Assembly (NCBI RefSeq): GCF_000422285.1
Contig: NZ_AULM01000002.1
Span: forward strand, 326,190-390,189
Length of the DNA: 64,000 nt
Source of the DNA: Desulfatiglans anilini DSM 4660
GTDB lineage: Bacteria > Desulfobacterota > DSM-4660 > Desulfatiglandales > Desulfatiglandaceae
Reading direction: 5' to 3'
Below the pieces are notes generated by a model. The model saw only the letters and a program-made list of their open reading frames with translations. It was not told the origin of the DNA and ran no database searches. The position numbers were made by a program, and so were the translations under genes. This document shows, one piece after another, positions 47,788 to 56,171 of this stretch. How positions within the stretch are numbered: the first letter of the stretch is position 1; every line of letters begins with the position of its first letter.

Positions 47788-48327
47788 TTAATAGGTCTTC
47801 GCGGCTATCCGCCGCCCTTTTTCGGCATCCGCTTTCGCTTCGGTAAAGGAAGCGGCATCCCCGGCTTTTTCCTTGGTGGCGAGCTCAGTAAAAATAGGCG
47901 AGTGGCTGAAGGATTCCATCGTGTCTCGGAACCATTCCCAGGGCGTCTTTTTCTCATGGCTCTCGCCGAATTCGATTTCCGCCGCTTCCTCCAGGGCGAG
48001 GGCGAAGTCTTTCAGTCCTGAGGCCGCCCAGGAGGGGAGAACGCGCCCCTCGGCGACCATCTTCTCACACCAGGCGGAGATCTCTTCTCTGCGGCGCGAT
48101 TTGGCCTCCTGGCGGGTTTTTTCGGAGAACTCGGCTTCGATCTTTTCCCGCTCCTTTCGTGCTGCGTCCTCAGCCGCTGCCCGTGCCGCAGCCTCGAGAT
48201 CCGCCTCGGAAAAAGACCTGGCTGCAGTCCCTTCCGGAGGGTTGTCCGGCAAGGCGTCATCGGGGACCTTGCTCGTGTCGATCCCGATGAATCCGAGCAT
48301 GTTTTTGAGCTTTTCCTTGAAAGTCAT
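47788..48327 (-). CDS. Internal in-frame scaffold product (Mu Z-like)
   Basis: An internal ATG at 48327 (MTFKEKLKNMLGFIG) has a strong GGAGG eight bases upstream inside the protease gene, and the product (179 residues) is the scaffold part only. Mu and lambda make scaffold by the same trick. Not a separate gene. Confidence 0.6.
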   Translation of the reverse strand: MTFKEKLKNMLGFIGIDTSKVPDDALPDNPPEGTAARSFSEADLEAAARAAAEDAARKEREKIEAEFSEKTRQEAKSRRREEISAWCEKMVAEGRVLPSWAASGLKDFALALEEAAEIEFGESHEKKTPWEWFRDTMESFSHSPIFTELATKEKAGDAASFTEAKADAEKGRRIAAKTY

Positions 48328-48786
48328 GGGCGTTCCTCCACTCTTGGGGTTGATGTCCTCAAACTCGAACGCAACCTGGGGCTGATCCTCGAAGGCCAGG
48401 TCCGCCAGGCCTTTGACCGCCGGGGGCGCCGCCCCAAGAAAACCTACGTGGCGCAGCCGCCCGTCACGGTAAAAGCTTGCTGAACGCTTCTTGTAAAGGC
48501 CCTTCCGCACGGTCTCCTCGAACTCCGGAACCACCTGCCGAAATTTGGCGAGCAGCACTTTCACGCCGTTTTCAGTGGCTGTCTTGAGCTTCTCAACCCA
48601 GCCGAAAGCAGGGGCATTGTCGGCGGGATGGCCCACCACGATGGGCGGTTCGTGCACGCGTGGATCGAAGCTCTGGACGGCCTGCTCTATCAGCGTGTCT
48701 CCGTCGTGCTCCCGGCCGGTTTTGTCCATTTGCACTCCACCCCGGAATATTTCTACCCAGTCATCGAATCCATTAAATTCCAACAT
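47788..48786 (-). CDS. Phage prohead protease/scaffold (Mu gp I-like)
   Basis: A 332-residue protein: N-terminal half (LEFNGFDDWVEIFRGG, HDGDTLIEQAVQSFDPRVHEPPIVVGHPADNAPAFGWVEKLK) matches Mu I-type proteases; the C-terminal half is helical scaffold with RKEREKIEAEFSEKTRQEAKSRRRE. Start ATG 48786 with GGGAG. The protease matures the head and the scaffold shapes it. It lies between G and the decoration gene in Mu order. Confidence 0.87.
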   Translation of the reverse strand: MLEFNGFDDWVEIFRGGVQMDKTGREHDGDTLIEQAVQSFDPRVHEPPIVVGHPADNAPAFGWVEKLKTATENGVKVLLAKFRQVVPEFEETVRKGLYKKRSASFYRDGRLRHVGFLGAAPPAVKGLADLAFEDQPQVAFEFEDINPKSGGTPMTFKEKLKNMLGFIGIDTSKVPDDALPDNPPEGTAARSFSEADLEAAARAAAEDAARKEREKIEAEFSEKTRQEAKSRRREEISAWCEKMVAEGRVLPSWAASGLKDFALALEEAAEIEFGESHEKKTPWEWFRDTMESFSHSPIFTELATKEKAGDAASFTEAKADAEKGRRIAAKTY

Positions 48787-48787
48787 C

Positions 48788-49363
48788 TTACGCTCCCCGC
48801 CGCCTCTGGCGTCGTGCAGTTTCCAGATGATCCAGGAGGCTTTCCCGGATCTCATCCCAATCCTCGTTCTGGACCATCATGAATGGCCGGGCAGGAATAT
48901 CGCCCCAGGGAAGAACCACTTTTCTCGTGTGCGCCCGAACTTGAACAGTCTTCCCATTGGCCATTCGGCGCATATGGCTGCGTACCTTCGCCAGGATGGT
49001 TCCGAAAGCGCCTCGTTTGGCCCCAAACTGATGGACCGCTGCGTATTCCTTATTGGCGCTCATCTCCACCCGGTCATCAAACGCCCTGTAGCTGATGGCA
49101 CCCATGAGCCCGCCGGCTTTTCCTGATCGGACCAGGATCATTCCGGGCCATTTCCGGATTCTCTGGCGCTGAAGTTTTGTGGATGAGGAAAGGTCCTTCC
49201 ATTTTTCCGGCCGGCCGCCTTCTTCGAAATTCCGCTCGATCGACTCCTGGACAATCTCGCCGATGAGGCTCATCGCGGGTTTGAGATGCTGGAGCCTGCT
49301 TTGGATCTCTGAAAGAAGACTCCTAACCCCCTCATCCCGTATTTCGATTGTGCTATTCACCAT
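48788..49363 (-). CDS. Phage virion morphogenesis protein (Mu G-like)
   Basis: A 191-residue protein with the family motif RNFEEGGRPEKWKDLSSSTKLQRQRIRKWPGMILVRSGKAGGLMGAI and KEYAAVHQFGAKRGAF, followed by IPARPFMMV. It matches Phage_tail_S/Mu G (PF05069) of head-tail joining. It lies between F and the protease gene. Confidence 0.87.
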   Translation of the reverse strand: MVNSTIEIRDEGVRSLLSEIQSRLQHLKPAMSLIGEIVQESIERNFEEGGRPEKWKDLSSSTKLQRQRIRKWPGMILVRSGKAGGLMGAISYRAFDDRVEMSANKEYAAVHQFGAKRGAFGTILAKVRSHMRRMANGKTVQVRAHTRKVVLPWGDIPARPFMMVQNEDWDEIRESLLDHLETARRQRRRGA

Positions 49364-49371
49364 GTCCTTGC

Positions 49372-50133
49372 TCAGGCTCCGGAGCCGCTATTGTCAGGCG
49401 GAACTTCCGCCATGAACTGGTCGCTCAAGCCAATTGGATACTTGTTCAGATCTGGCTTCCAGGCATCGAGGCCGGCCTCGCCCGGGTTGTACCGAAAGCC
49501 TTCATCCGGTTTGACGTTGACCCCGCGCTTCTCTTCGGTCAAACCACGGGCCCGCAGCTGCCGTTCACTCAAGGTCTTGACGTAGCACCGGCACCCAAAC
49601 CCGTTCGGCGGATACCACTGGTTCCAGACAGGATGCTCGGCATGCCAGACCTTGTTATGCATCGCGGCATGCTCCGGTCTTGTGCTGGCATCCATCACGG
49701 CCTTGTATTGCCAGTAGGGGCGGGTGGATTTCACTTCCTGCGCCTGCTCATAGCGGCCAACTTGATAGGCGGCCTGCAGATTCGTCCTGTAGATGTTTTC
49801 CAGGCGCCAACCTGTAAGACGCTTTCGAACTGTGCCGTCCGGTTGAACGGCCACGGCCGGTTCACCCTTCGGGGCGAACCATCCTTTTCTTTCCAGGATT
49901 TCTGGCAGCTCGCTCTGAAAACTCTTCAGGCTCAACCCCTTTTCCATTGCTTCATCAAGCGCCTTCCGGATATCCATCAGGACATCCATCGCAGAAACTC
50001 TCGCGACGGTAAAAGCCCGTGCGTGAGCCTTTTGCCAGACATCCCTCCAGCTGTCCGGGGATAGGGCGTAGCCCTTCTGTCTGAAAAACGCGAGTTGCTC
50101 TTCGAATGGAAGGTCGAACCGGATCCCGATCAT
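49372..50133 (-). CDS. Phage head morphogenesis protein (Mu F-like)
   Basis: A 253-residue protein of the Mu F/SPP1 gp7 family (PF04233): LENIYRTNLQAAYQVGRYEQAQ, RPYWQYKAVMDASTRPEHAAMHNKVW and the HP-W-PPNGFGCRC segment. In Mu it is a minor head component delivered with the portal. The ATG overlaps the portal stop (ATGA). Confidence 0.9.
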   Translation of the reverse strand: MIGIRFDLPFEEQLAFFRQKGYALSPDSWRDVWQKAHARAFTVARVSAMDVLMDIRKALDEAMEKGLSLKSFQSELPEILERKGWFAPKGEPAVAVQPDGTVRKRLTGWRLENIYRTNLQAAYQVGRYEQAQEVKSTRPYWQYKAVMDASTRPEHAAMHNKVWHAEHPVWNQWYPPNGFGCRCYVKTLSERQLRARGLTEEKRGVNVKPDEGFRYNPGEAGLDAWKPDLNKYPIGLSDQFMAEVPPDNSGSGA

Positions 50134-51671
50134 GACCGCTCCTCGCTGGCGGCAACGTAACCAGTCATGGCGGCGGCGCTCATGGCACGTGCCAAGAGTT
50201 CCTGGAAGCGCTGGCTTTCCATCTGTGGGTAGAGCTCGTAGAGTCCTTCTCCGATTTCCTCCAGGCTTACCGCTTTTTCGACCAGGGCCATGACTGGTTC
50301 GATCAGCCGGTCGAGTTCCGCTTGGGCGGCCCGCGCCGATTCATCGGCCAAAAGCTCGACCTCGCCCTGAAATTTTGTCGCAGATTGCGTTTCAGCAAAC
50401 GCGGGGGTTTGCTCCTCTTCGTGCAAGTGAAGGGAGGCGGGATCGGCGCCGGCGGCACCCAGTACGGGCCTCCCAGGCGCCTGAACATCAAAGTCATCCG
50501 GATCCAGGGCATAGGCTTTCTCGTAATAGGCCTGTTTGAACCGCACCCCTTGGCGTGTCAGGATCTCATCCCGCTCGGCGCGATCTTTTTGGACGTCATC
50601 TTCTTCGTAGAACCCGAACAGGGGAGGCGCCGCATCGGGAGCATTGAGTTCCCCCACCCATCGAAAAAGCTGGTTCATGGCAGTCGCCACCATGTGTTTG
50701 TCCTGGTCGACCAGGTCTGCGCGGACCTCCATGTGCTCCTTTGCCGCGGCGTAAGACCCGCCCTTGTCGATTTCGGTCGAGAGGGTCTGCCCCAGGATCG
50801 CCTTGGAGATCTCACGGTTGGCGGCGCTGATGAGTTTTTCATAGATCTCCGCGCTGGCGGATTTGCTCGCGGACTCAATGATGTCGATGCTTTCGTCGTC
50901 ATTGATGACCGCCACCGCGTCTTGCACCATTTGAGCGAGCTTGCTCAGCAGCTGATCTCGTTCGGTGCTGTTGGTGCTTCGCGGCACTTTGCCGACCAAC
51001 CACGGCATGCCGTACTTTTCGGTAAAGATGGCCCAGAATTTGAATCCGCCCTTTTTAAAGGCCACCGGCCAAAAGCACCTGCTGAGGGTCCTTTCCCCGT
51101 AAGGGTTCTGATAAGTGGCATGATGGGTGGGAAGCAGGAATTTGTAAGGCGGGATGAACTCCCCCTCGATCATGTTTTCTTTGGAGCGGAAGCGGAGGCG
51201 GTTCTGCTCATCGAATCCGAACCACTCCGGGGGCTTTCCGACGAGGTTCCCTGGCCACCATCCGGCGGGGCTGGACTGCCAGAGGATTTCAATCGGGCTC
51301 ATCCCGTAGAACACCGCGTCAAGCATGTCGCACATGACTTGGAAGAGGTCGATTTCGCTCAACGACTCTTCGACCATCCGCAGAAGGCGACGACTCGAGC
51401 GGGAGAGGGCTTCTGGTTCACGGATTTCCCATTCACAGGAAAGAACTCCGGATTTTCTGCTCTGGTAGCAGCTCCAGACATGGGCATCGGTCAGGAGCTG
51501 CCGGTAAACGGTTACATCCTGCCCGAGCTTTCTCAGTACCGGATCGGGGTCCGGCAGGAAGCCCATTACCCCCATCCAGTCGATCGATCGGCTCCTCGGG
51601 GCGATTTCACGCATCAAGGACGGTTTGTCCTCGATCTCGATGAACTGGCTTTCGGTCAGCCATAACTTCAT
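50130..51671 (-). CDS. Phage portal protein (Mu gp29-like, DUF935)
   Basis: A 513-residue protein of the DUF935 portal family: WLTESQFIEIEDKPSLMREI, DPVLRKLGQDVTVYRQLLTDAHVWSCYQSRKSGVLSCEW, GMSPIEILWQ, FFKW-like ARYHATYQNPYGE region and the wing IIESASKSASAEIYEKL. GAGAGG lies upstream of the ATG at 51671; the longer frame is unsupported. It forms the ring through which DNA enters the head. Confidence 0.92.
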   Translation of the reverse strand: MKLWLTESQFIEIEDKPSLMREIAPRSRSIDWMGVMGFLPDPDPVLRKLGQDVTVYRQLLTDAHVWSCYQSRKSGVLSCEWEIREPEALSRSSRRLLRMVEESLSEIDLFQVMCDMLDAVFYGMSPIEILWQSSPAGWWPGNLVGKPPEWFGFDEQNRLRFRSKENMIEGEFIPPYKFLLPTHHATYQNPYGERTLSRCFWPVAFKKGGFKFWAIFTEKYGMPWLVGKVPRSTNSTERDQLLSKLAQMVQDAVAVINDDESIDIIESASKSASAEIYEKLISAANREISKAILGQTLSTEIDKGGSYAAAKEHMEVRADLVDQDKHMVATAMNQLFRWVGELNAPDAAPPLFGFYEEDDVQKDRAERDEILTRQGVRFKQAYYEKAYALDPDDFDVQAPGRPVLGAAGADPASLHLHEEEQTPAFAETQSATKFQGEVELLADESARAAQAELDRLIEPVMALVEKAVSLEEIGEGLYELYPQMESQRFQELLARAMSAAAMTGYVAASEERS

Positions 51672-51681
51672 GCCATGCCTC

Positions 51682-53199
51682 TCAATAAGCCGAGTATCTT
51701 GCACCGTTGAAATAGCTTGTCGTCTCACCCATCATGTGACTCGACCGGGCTGTAAGGATTTCAGGAACTCCCGCCATTCCGGCCAATTCGCTCACGGCAA
51801 AGTCGGCCAGGGCCCCGGCGATGGCGCTGTCTCCATGCCGCTGCTTACCATCCCGGCCCTTGCTCCGGAGATTGTCGGGCACCTTGGCGATCCCCTTTTC
51901 CATGCGGATCGCCCGGTGGTCATCCAGGAGGTCGCCGTCCTTGGGTATCAGAATCGTTCGGTCTTCGAAGCTCGCCTTGTAACGTGGCATGTTGTCCCGG
52001 TACCACTCGTTTGAGAGCATCACCTGGATGATTCTGTTCCGGCCGTACCGCTGCATGGCCACCTCGGCCAGGTACTGGCCGTTGCCCCTGGCATCCATCG
52101 CCCCGCCGCAAAAACGAGGCATGCGGTCGCAGATGTAGAAAAGCACCTGCTCCTGCTGGCGGAAGGGGACGTTCCGGAGTTCGAGGACGAAAGGCGCCCG
52201 CCGCAGCAAATTGCGCATCTCCTGAAGCGGGAAAACGACCGTCAGGTCTCCCGATCGCCCGAAATCCTCTCCAAAATAGGACGGGGCATGGGGATCGAGA
52301 CGAGCCAGGACTTGGTCCAGGTTCTCCTTGCACCAGCCCTCGGTTTCTTGCCGGCGGGTGTACTCGGGCAACTCCGCAAAATCGTCCTTGCAGCTCCAGC
52401 GGATCACCGGGATCCCCGGATCCATGCAGGCCTCGATCACCGCCCGCGGCAGATAGACCCCTGAGCCCTTTGCCGGGATGCAAAAGAGTTCCTCGTCGGC
52501 ATCCTCGCCGTAGTACTCGATCAGGTCATCCCGCCAGGCCGCCTCGCCTTCCGGGGTCCAGTCCTTTCCGAGGCGGAGACAAATCCGCTGGTAAAGCCCG
52601 TCCCGGATCGCGTCATCGAGTGTGATCCGGTGAAGGGCGTACGGCTTTTTCCCCGCGCGGATATCACTCACGAGCTCGTTGAAGGGGTGGTCATCCCCGT
52701 TATGGGTGCTGACAACGACCACACGACCGCCCCACATGAGCATGGCCATTGCGGCCTTCAGGAGCCCCGGGAGATCGTCATGAAAAGCCGCCTCATCGAT
52801 GATGATCTTTCCCTGCTTGCCTCGCAGGTTCGAGGGCCGGCTAGACAAGGCCACCACCTTCCAGCCCGACTGGAAGCGAATTCTGAAAGCCAGGATGTCT
52901 TTTTCCTCGTCATTGAAGACAAATTCCTCAACCGCCGCCGCTGCGTGGTGAAAATGCCGGGCCCAATCCGCACAGTCCTCGATGAACTCCTGGCTCATGT
53001 CCTTGTTGTAGCCGATGTACCAGCAGTCCATGCCGCTTTCGCTCGCAGCCGTAAGGGCCGAATCGCAGGCCTCCGCCCAGGAGAGCCCTATCCGGCGCGA
53101 TTTTTCGCACACCTTCACCTTGCTCTCGTCAGCCATCCAGCGCTGCTGGTAGGGGAGAAGGGCGGCAGGGGTTCTCGTTGCGCGCTGCTCCATCGTCAT
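51682..53199 (-). CDS. Terminase large subunit (Mu gp28-like)
   Basis: A 505-residue packaging motor: Walker A-like CEKSRRIGLSWAEA (about residue 31-44), Walker B GKIIIDEAAF (about 130-139), coupling VVVVSTHNGDDHPFNE and C-terminal RNase H-like nuclease (YFGEDFGRSGDLTVVF, GAMDARGNGQYLAE). It cuts and packages DNA headful with flanking host DNA in Mu-like phages. The stop of gp27 overlaps its start. Confidence 0.93.
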   Translation of the reverse strand: MTMEQRATRTPAALLPYQQRWMADESKVKVCEKSRRIGLSWAEACDSALTAASESGMDCWYIGYNKDMSQEFIEDCADWARHFHHAAAAVEEFVFNDEEKDILAFRIRFQSGWKVVALSSRPSNLRGKQGKIIIDEAAFHDDLPGLLKAAMAMLMWGGRVVVVSTHNGDDHPFNELVSDIRAGKKPYALHRITLDDAIRDGLYQRICLRLGKDWTPEGEAAWRDDLIEYYGEDADEELFCIPAKGSGVYLPRAVIEACMDPGIPVIRWSCKDDFAELPEYTRRQETEGWCKENLDQVLARLDPHAPSYFGEDFGRSGDLTVVFPLQEMRNLLRRAPFVLELRNVPFRQQEQVLFYICDRMPRFCGGAMDARGNGQYLAEVAMQRYGRNRIIQVMLSNEWYRDNMPRYKASFEDRTILIPKDGDLLDDHRAIRMEKGIAKVPDNLRSKGRDGKQRHGDSAIAGALADFAVSELAGMAGVPEILTARSSHMMGETTSYFNGARYSAY

Positions 53200-53717
53200 C
53201 GGCTGATCCCCAGTATCTTTTTCCGGATCTCCTCGGCGGCTTCTTCCGACAAGCCTTTGCCCCTCACGCTTTCGACCACATCTGCTGCGGTCTTTTGCAC
53301 TTTCTCGGCAAAATCCTTTTTAAGCCGTTCGCGGCTTACAACGGATGACTGGAGCTTCGCGAAATCACTCACGATCCGCGGCAATTCCTTGATATCCAGT
53401 TCGCCGGACATCTGCGCTTCGAGGATCATCTGCGCGAAGAGCTTGCTCGCCGCCTCCTCGAGCACCATCCCATCTCCTGCCTCGGAAACCAGGGCACGGG
53501 ATTTGTCCTCGATGATTTTCAGGCGCTGGTAGGTCGCCAGAAAGTCTTTCCCATAACGGCCGATGGCTGACCGGCTGATGTCGTACCCCTGGGCATCCAA
53601 ATAGGCCTTGATGTCATCGTAGGTGACGCCTCCCTCGATCATCAGGCGATCCACCTGTTGACGGATCTCCGGGGGGAGTTCATCCCGAACGCGGCCGTGG
53701 TTGCGCCGGATCTTCAT
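53196..53717 (-). CDS. Small terminase-type protein (Mu gp27-like, DUF3486)
   Basis: A 173-residue protein with RRNHGRVRDELPPEIRQQVDRLMIEGGVTYDDIKAYLDAQGYDISRSAIGRYGK, a helix-turn-helix DUF3486 pattern. It recognises phage DNA and feeds the large terminase subunit. It lies between gp26-like and gp28-like genes with overlapping ends. Confidence 0.88.
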   Translation of the reverse strand: MKIRRNHGRVRDELPPEIRQQVDRLMIEGGVTYDDIKAYLDAQGYDISRSAIGRYGKDFLATYQRLKIIEDKSRALVSEAGDGMVLEEAASKLFAQMILEAQMSGELDIKELPRIVSDFAKLQSSVVSRERLKKDFAEKVQKTAADVVESVRGKGLSEEAAEEIRKKILGISR

Positions 53718-53962
53718 TCCCCAAGCTCCCGTCGGATCTCATCCATCTCGGCAACGACCTGGACATACTCGGTCTTGAGATCATCCAGTTCTCCGATGAG
53801 TTCGAGGGCTTCTGATGTTCGGAGGTCCCTGAGGGGGGTCACCGCAGCCGGCTGGATAATCTGTTTGATACCCCGGATAAGCCCGTCCGCCTTGATCGCG
53901 AGCTTCATGCTCCGGAGCTTTTTCTCTTCCAGGGCGCCTTTCAGCATCAACCTTTCACTCAT
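53714..53962 (-). CDS. Mu gp26-like small protein
   Basis: An 82-residue coiled-coil protein (KGALEEKKLRSMKLAIKADGLIRG, ...LIGELDDLKTEYVQVVAEMDEIRRELGE), typical of Mu gp26 which precedes gp27. Function not defined; packaging accessory is a reasonable guess from place. Confidence 0.72.
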   Translation of the reverse strand: MSERLMLKGALEEKKLRSMKLAIKADGLIRGIKQIIQPAAVTPLRDLRTSEALELIGELDDLKTEYVQVVAEMDEIRRELGE

Positions 53963-54345
53963 CGTCCATCCTCGCTTACAGGCCCGCTCATCGGGTGATG
54001 CGCGACCGGGCCTGGCGCCCGTTTTTCGAGACGCATCATCGGGCAGTACTGGTTGGTTTCCATTTCGTGCATGATCTTTGTCATGCCCTGTATGTTCGTG
54101 ATGATGATTTCCTTTAGGTCCTGAGCGAGATTCTGAGTTGTCTTCAGGAGATCGACATTGTTCTCGTACATCCGGACGACGGCTTCGAATCGCTGACGCT
54201 CGGAGAATGCGAGATGGAGGCTCAACAGCCAGGGACCAATCATCACGATGAGAGTGATGCTTGCGACCAACCCTACGGACCAGCCGCCCATTTTGTTCAA
54301 CAAGCTCAAGATTGACGAGATGATCGATATGTGATCCGGGCTCAT
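53959..54345 (-). CDS. Membrane protein in lysis region (128 aa)
   Basis: One membrane segment near residues 22-45 (GWSVGLVASITLIVMIGPWLLSLHLAF) followed by a coiled cytoplasmic or periplasmic part (LAQDLKEIIITNIQGMTKIMHEMETNQ). It lies next to the lysis peptidases. Could be a holin/spanin component or regulator; cannot be decided by sequence. Confidence 0.6.
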   Translation of the reverse strand: MSPDHISIISSILSLLNKMGGWSVGLVASITLIVMIGPWLLSLHLAFSERQRFEAVVRMYENNVDLLKTTQNLAQDLKEIIITNIQGMTKIMHEMETNQYCPMMRLEKRAPGPVAHHPMSGPVSEDGR

Positions 54346-54346
54346 T

Positions 54347-54874
54347 TCATGCCTCTTTGTCGATCCTGGTGAGTTGGCCTTTGATCCAAACGGGGATATC
54401 GCCGGGCCTCGGTGCTGTTACAGGTCCCATGACCGCCTGGAAAAAGGGCGCTTTTCGCCACATGTCCCAGATGAATTCACTGCAGAAGTATCGCCTGGCG
54501 TTCAAAGAAACGCGGCCAAGCATGTTCCGGAAAAGGCTGCCATAATCGTATGGGATCCCCCTCGCGCAAACATCGAGTGCCGAGGTTCCGATACGTGTTC
54601 TGGCTGAGTGCGATAACCCGATCGGTTTGAACCAGAACGTCTCCCCTCGATGATTCTTGAGCCTTTCACTTAACAGTCGGAGCTGCACCCCGGCCGCCAA
54701 GGCTTCGACCAGAAATATCCGGTCGGTGAACTCCTCGTACCGATCGAGCCGGACGACCAGCGACGCGTGGGAGAAGGCAGAAAACCTCTGAATGAGCCAG
54801 GGGATCGCCCCGCGGCTCTTCCAGAGGATCGCGTCACCGGTTTTGATTTGCGGTCTCAGTTCTGCATATTGCAT
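54347..54874 (-). CDS. YiiX-like (permuted NlpC/P60) cysteine peptidase
   Basis: A 175-residue protein with the permuted papain order: histidine first (IQRFSAFSHASLVVRLD, about residue 36) and cysteine later (RRYFCSEFIWDMWRKA, about residue 131). The family includes YiiX/DUF830 and phage enzymes. ATG 54874 follows AAAGG; the GTG 54880 is too close to it. It lies with the M15 peptidase in the lysis cassette, likely acting on peptidoglycan or lipids. Confidence 0.75.
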   Translation of the reverse strand: MQYAELRPQIKTGDAILWKSRGAIPWLIQRFSAFSHASLVVRLDRYEEFTDRIFLVEALAAGVQLRLLSERLKNHRGETFWFKPIGLSHSARTRIGTSALDVCARGIPYDYGSLFRNMLGRVSLNARRYFCSEFIWDMWRKAPFFQAVMGPVTAPRPGDIPVWIKGQLTRIDKEA

Positions 54875-54876
54875 CG

Positions 54877-55374
54877 TCACGCCTTTGTTTTCAGACGCTC
54901 GATCCCTTCCGATGCCCCCTCCAAAAACGCCTTGACGGCCTCGGCTGAATGCTGGTAGTTCTCCGGGATCTGGATATCTGTGGTAAGCAGCCCTTCCAGC
55001 AGTCGGGCAGCGCTCACGACCGCAGTCTCGTGTTTGTCCTCCAGTGGAAATTCGTCGATGAAATCGAGAATCAGTCGTGCCACCTGGTGGGGATCCGAGT
55101 CACCCATTAGAGCCTGAGCCCCTTCGACAGCTATTTCGGCCTTCAGGACGGTTTCACGGGATTGGTCCTTCAGCGCATATGTGGCCGCATTGAACCCGGC
55201 TTCCCGGAAGATCAACGTCTGAGTTTCGGGGGCCATCTCCTTTCCGGCGCAACCCTGGAAAGCAAACACCCCGATCACCGAGACCATAATCAGCGCCACC
55301 AACCCTGCGGCGAGGCCCTTGATCACCTTGTCCGCACTCTTTTCCGCTCTTTTCGCAAATCCCCATTCTCCCAT
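54877..55374 (-). CDS. Membrane-anchored phage protein (165 aa)
   Basis: One N-terminal membrane segment (KGLAAGLVALIMVSVIGVFAFQGCAG, residues about 19-43) with a cysteine just after it that could be lipidated, then a helical acidic domain. The location between the two peptidases suits a lysis helper (spanin-like), but sequence gives no family. Confidence 0.6.
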   Translation of the reverse strand: MGEWGFAKRAEKSADKVIKGLAAGLVALIMVSVIGVFAFQGCAGKEMAPETQTLIFREAGFNAATYALKDQSRETVLKAEIAVEGAQALMGDSDPHQVARLILDFIDEFPLEDKHETAVVSAARLLEGLLTTDIQIPENYQHSAEAVKAFLEGASEGIERLKTKA

Positions 55375-55396
55375 CTCATGCCCTCCCTTCGGCCGG

Positions 55397-55744
55397 TCAA
55401 TAAAGCCAGATCACCTGCGGGTCTTTCTGCCGGTCGATGTCGATGTGAATGAAATTCTTGCCAATGCCGATACGGGTAACACCGTGCTTCAGTGCCGATT
55501 CAACAATTTGGAAGCGCGAGCGCGAATCCGGGCAAAAGATATCGGCCGCAAGGCCCCGCAAATGACTCGAAGTGGGAGACCCCTTTACCTTTGCGTTGTG
55601 GCTCGGGCAGCGGTAGCCCGATGTGACAATCAACGCTTGGCAGAAATCACCTTCCATGCGGGAGACGATTCCCTCGATGCGTGGATCGATCAGGTTGGTG
55701 CCGCAGCACTTACATGCGAAACGCTCATGGCGATCATTGCTCAT
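55397..55744 (-). CDS. Endolysin, peptidase M15-like
   Basis: A 115-residue zinc peptidase: SGYRCPSHNAKVKGSPTSSHLRGLAADIFC and, later, NFIHIDID give the H-x6-D and H ligands of M15 D-Ala-D-Ala peptidases. N-terminal CKCCGTNL may be an extra zinc site. Start ATG 55744 follows GAGAGG. It likely cleaves peptidoglycan stem peptides at lysis. Confidence 0.85.
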   Translation of the reverse strand: MSNDRHERFACKCCGTNLIDPRIEGIVSRMEGDFCQALIVTSGYRCPSHNAKVKGSPTSSHLRGLAADIFCPDSRSRFQIVESALKHGVTRIGIGKNFIHIDIDRQKDPQVIWLY

Positions 55745-55926
55745 ACCGGCCTCTCTTTTTGATGGAGGGCTGCCGTGGCACAAACACCACGACAGCCGTT
55801 ATCATGCGCAGCTAGGGCTCGGCCGGACGGCAATCACGAGAAAGTTGCGCGGCTTCCTCAGCCGGTTACGGTGGTCATCGCCCTTCTCGGGGGTTGGTCG
55901 TGAATGAGTAGAGGGCCAAAAGACAA

Positions 55927-55971
55927 GGCCCGGCATCCTGAAAGTAACAACGATCAGTTGGATGCCGGGCC
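55927..55971. repeat. Perfect 12-bp inverted repeat (21-base loop)
   Basis: GGCCCGGCATCC at 55927-55938 and its exact complement at 55960-55971. It lies ahead of the late lysis operon on the minus strand and could be a transcription terminator for the middle operon or an operator. Confidence 0.55.
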
Positions 55972-56054
55972 CATAGAAGAATGGAAGGTGGGATTCCCGA
56001 AATGTTAGATTTCTTAGTACGGTATCAAAGACAAAAGAAAAATCAAGCAAAAAT

Positions 56055-56097
56055 TTTTGCGCAAAACAGGTTTTTTATGTGATTTTGTCGCAGAATA
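56055..56097 (-). promoter_or_regulatory. Candidate repressor/transposase operator with end motif
   Basis: The perfect palindrome TTTTGCGCAAAA (56055-56066) and the 12-mer TATTCTGCGACA on the minus strand (56097-56086), identical to the right-end repeat at 26691-26702. In Mu the repressor and transposase share a site type, so this may be a repressor-controlled site near the divergent gene at 56172. Confidence 0.5.
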
Positions 56098-56171
56098 TGT
56101 TTCAGTGGCATGGTAGATTTCCGTTCCAGGATTACGCAGATTTGGATGCTGCCAGAGAATAGGAGGATCTC

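Larger units (their letters stand above)
55745..56171. other. Intergenic region between lysis genes and divergent gene, with inverted repeats
   Basis: No gene seen. Features are an imperfect hairpin (55768-55797), a perfect 12-bp inverted repeat GGCCCGGCATCC/GGATGCCGGGCC (55927-55938 and 55960-55971), the palindrome TTTTGCGCAAAA (56055-56066) and a copy of a phage-end motif (56086-56097). The late promoter and its activator site may be here. Confidence 0.55.
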
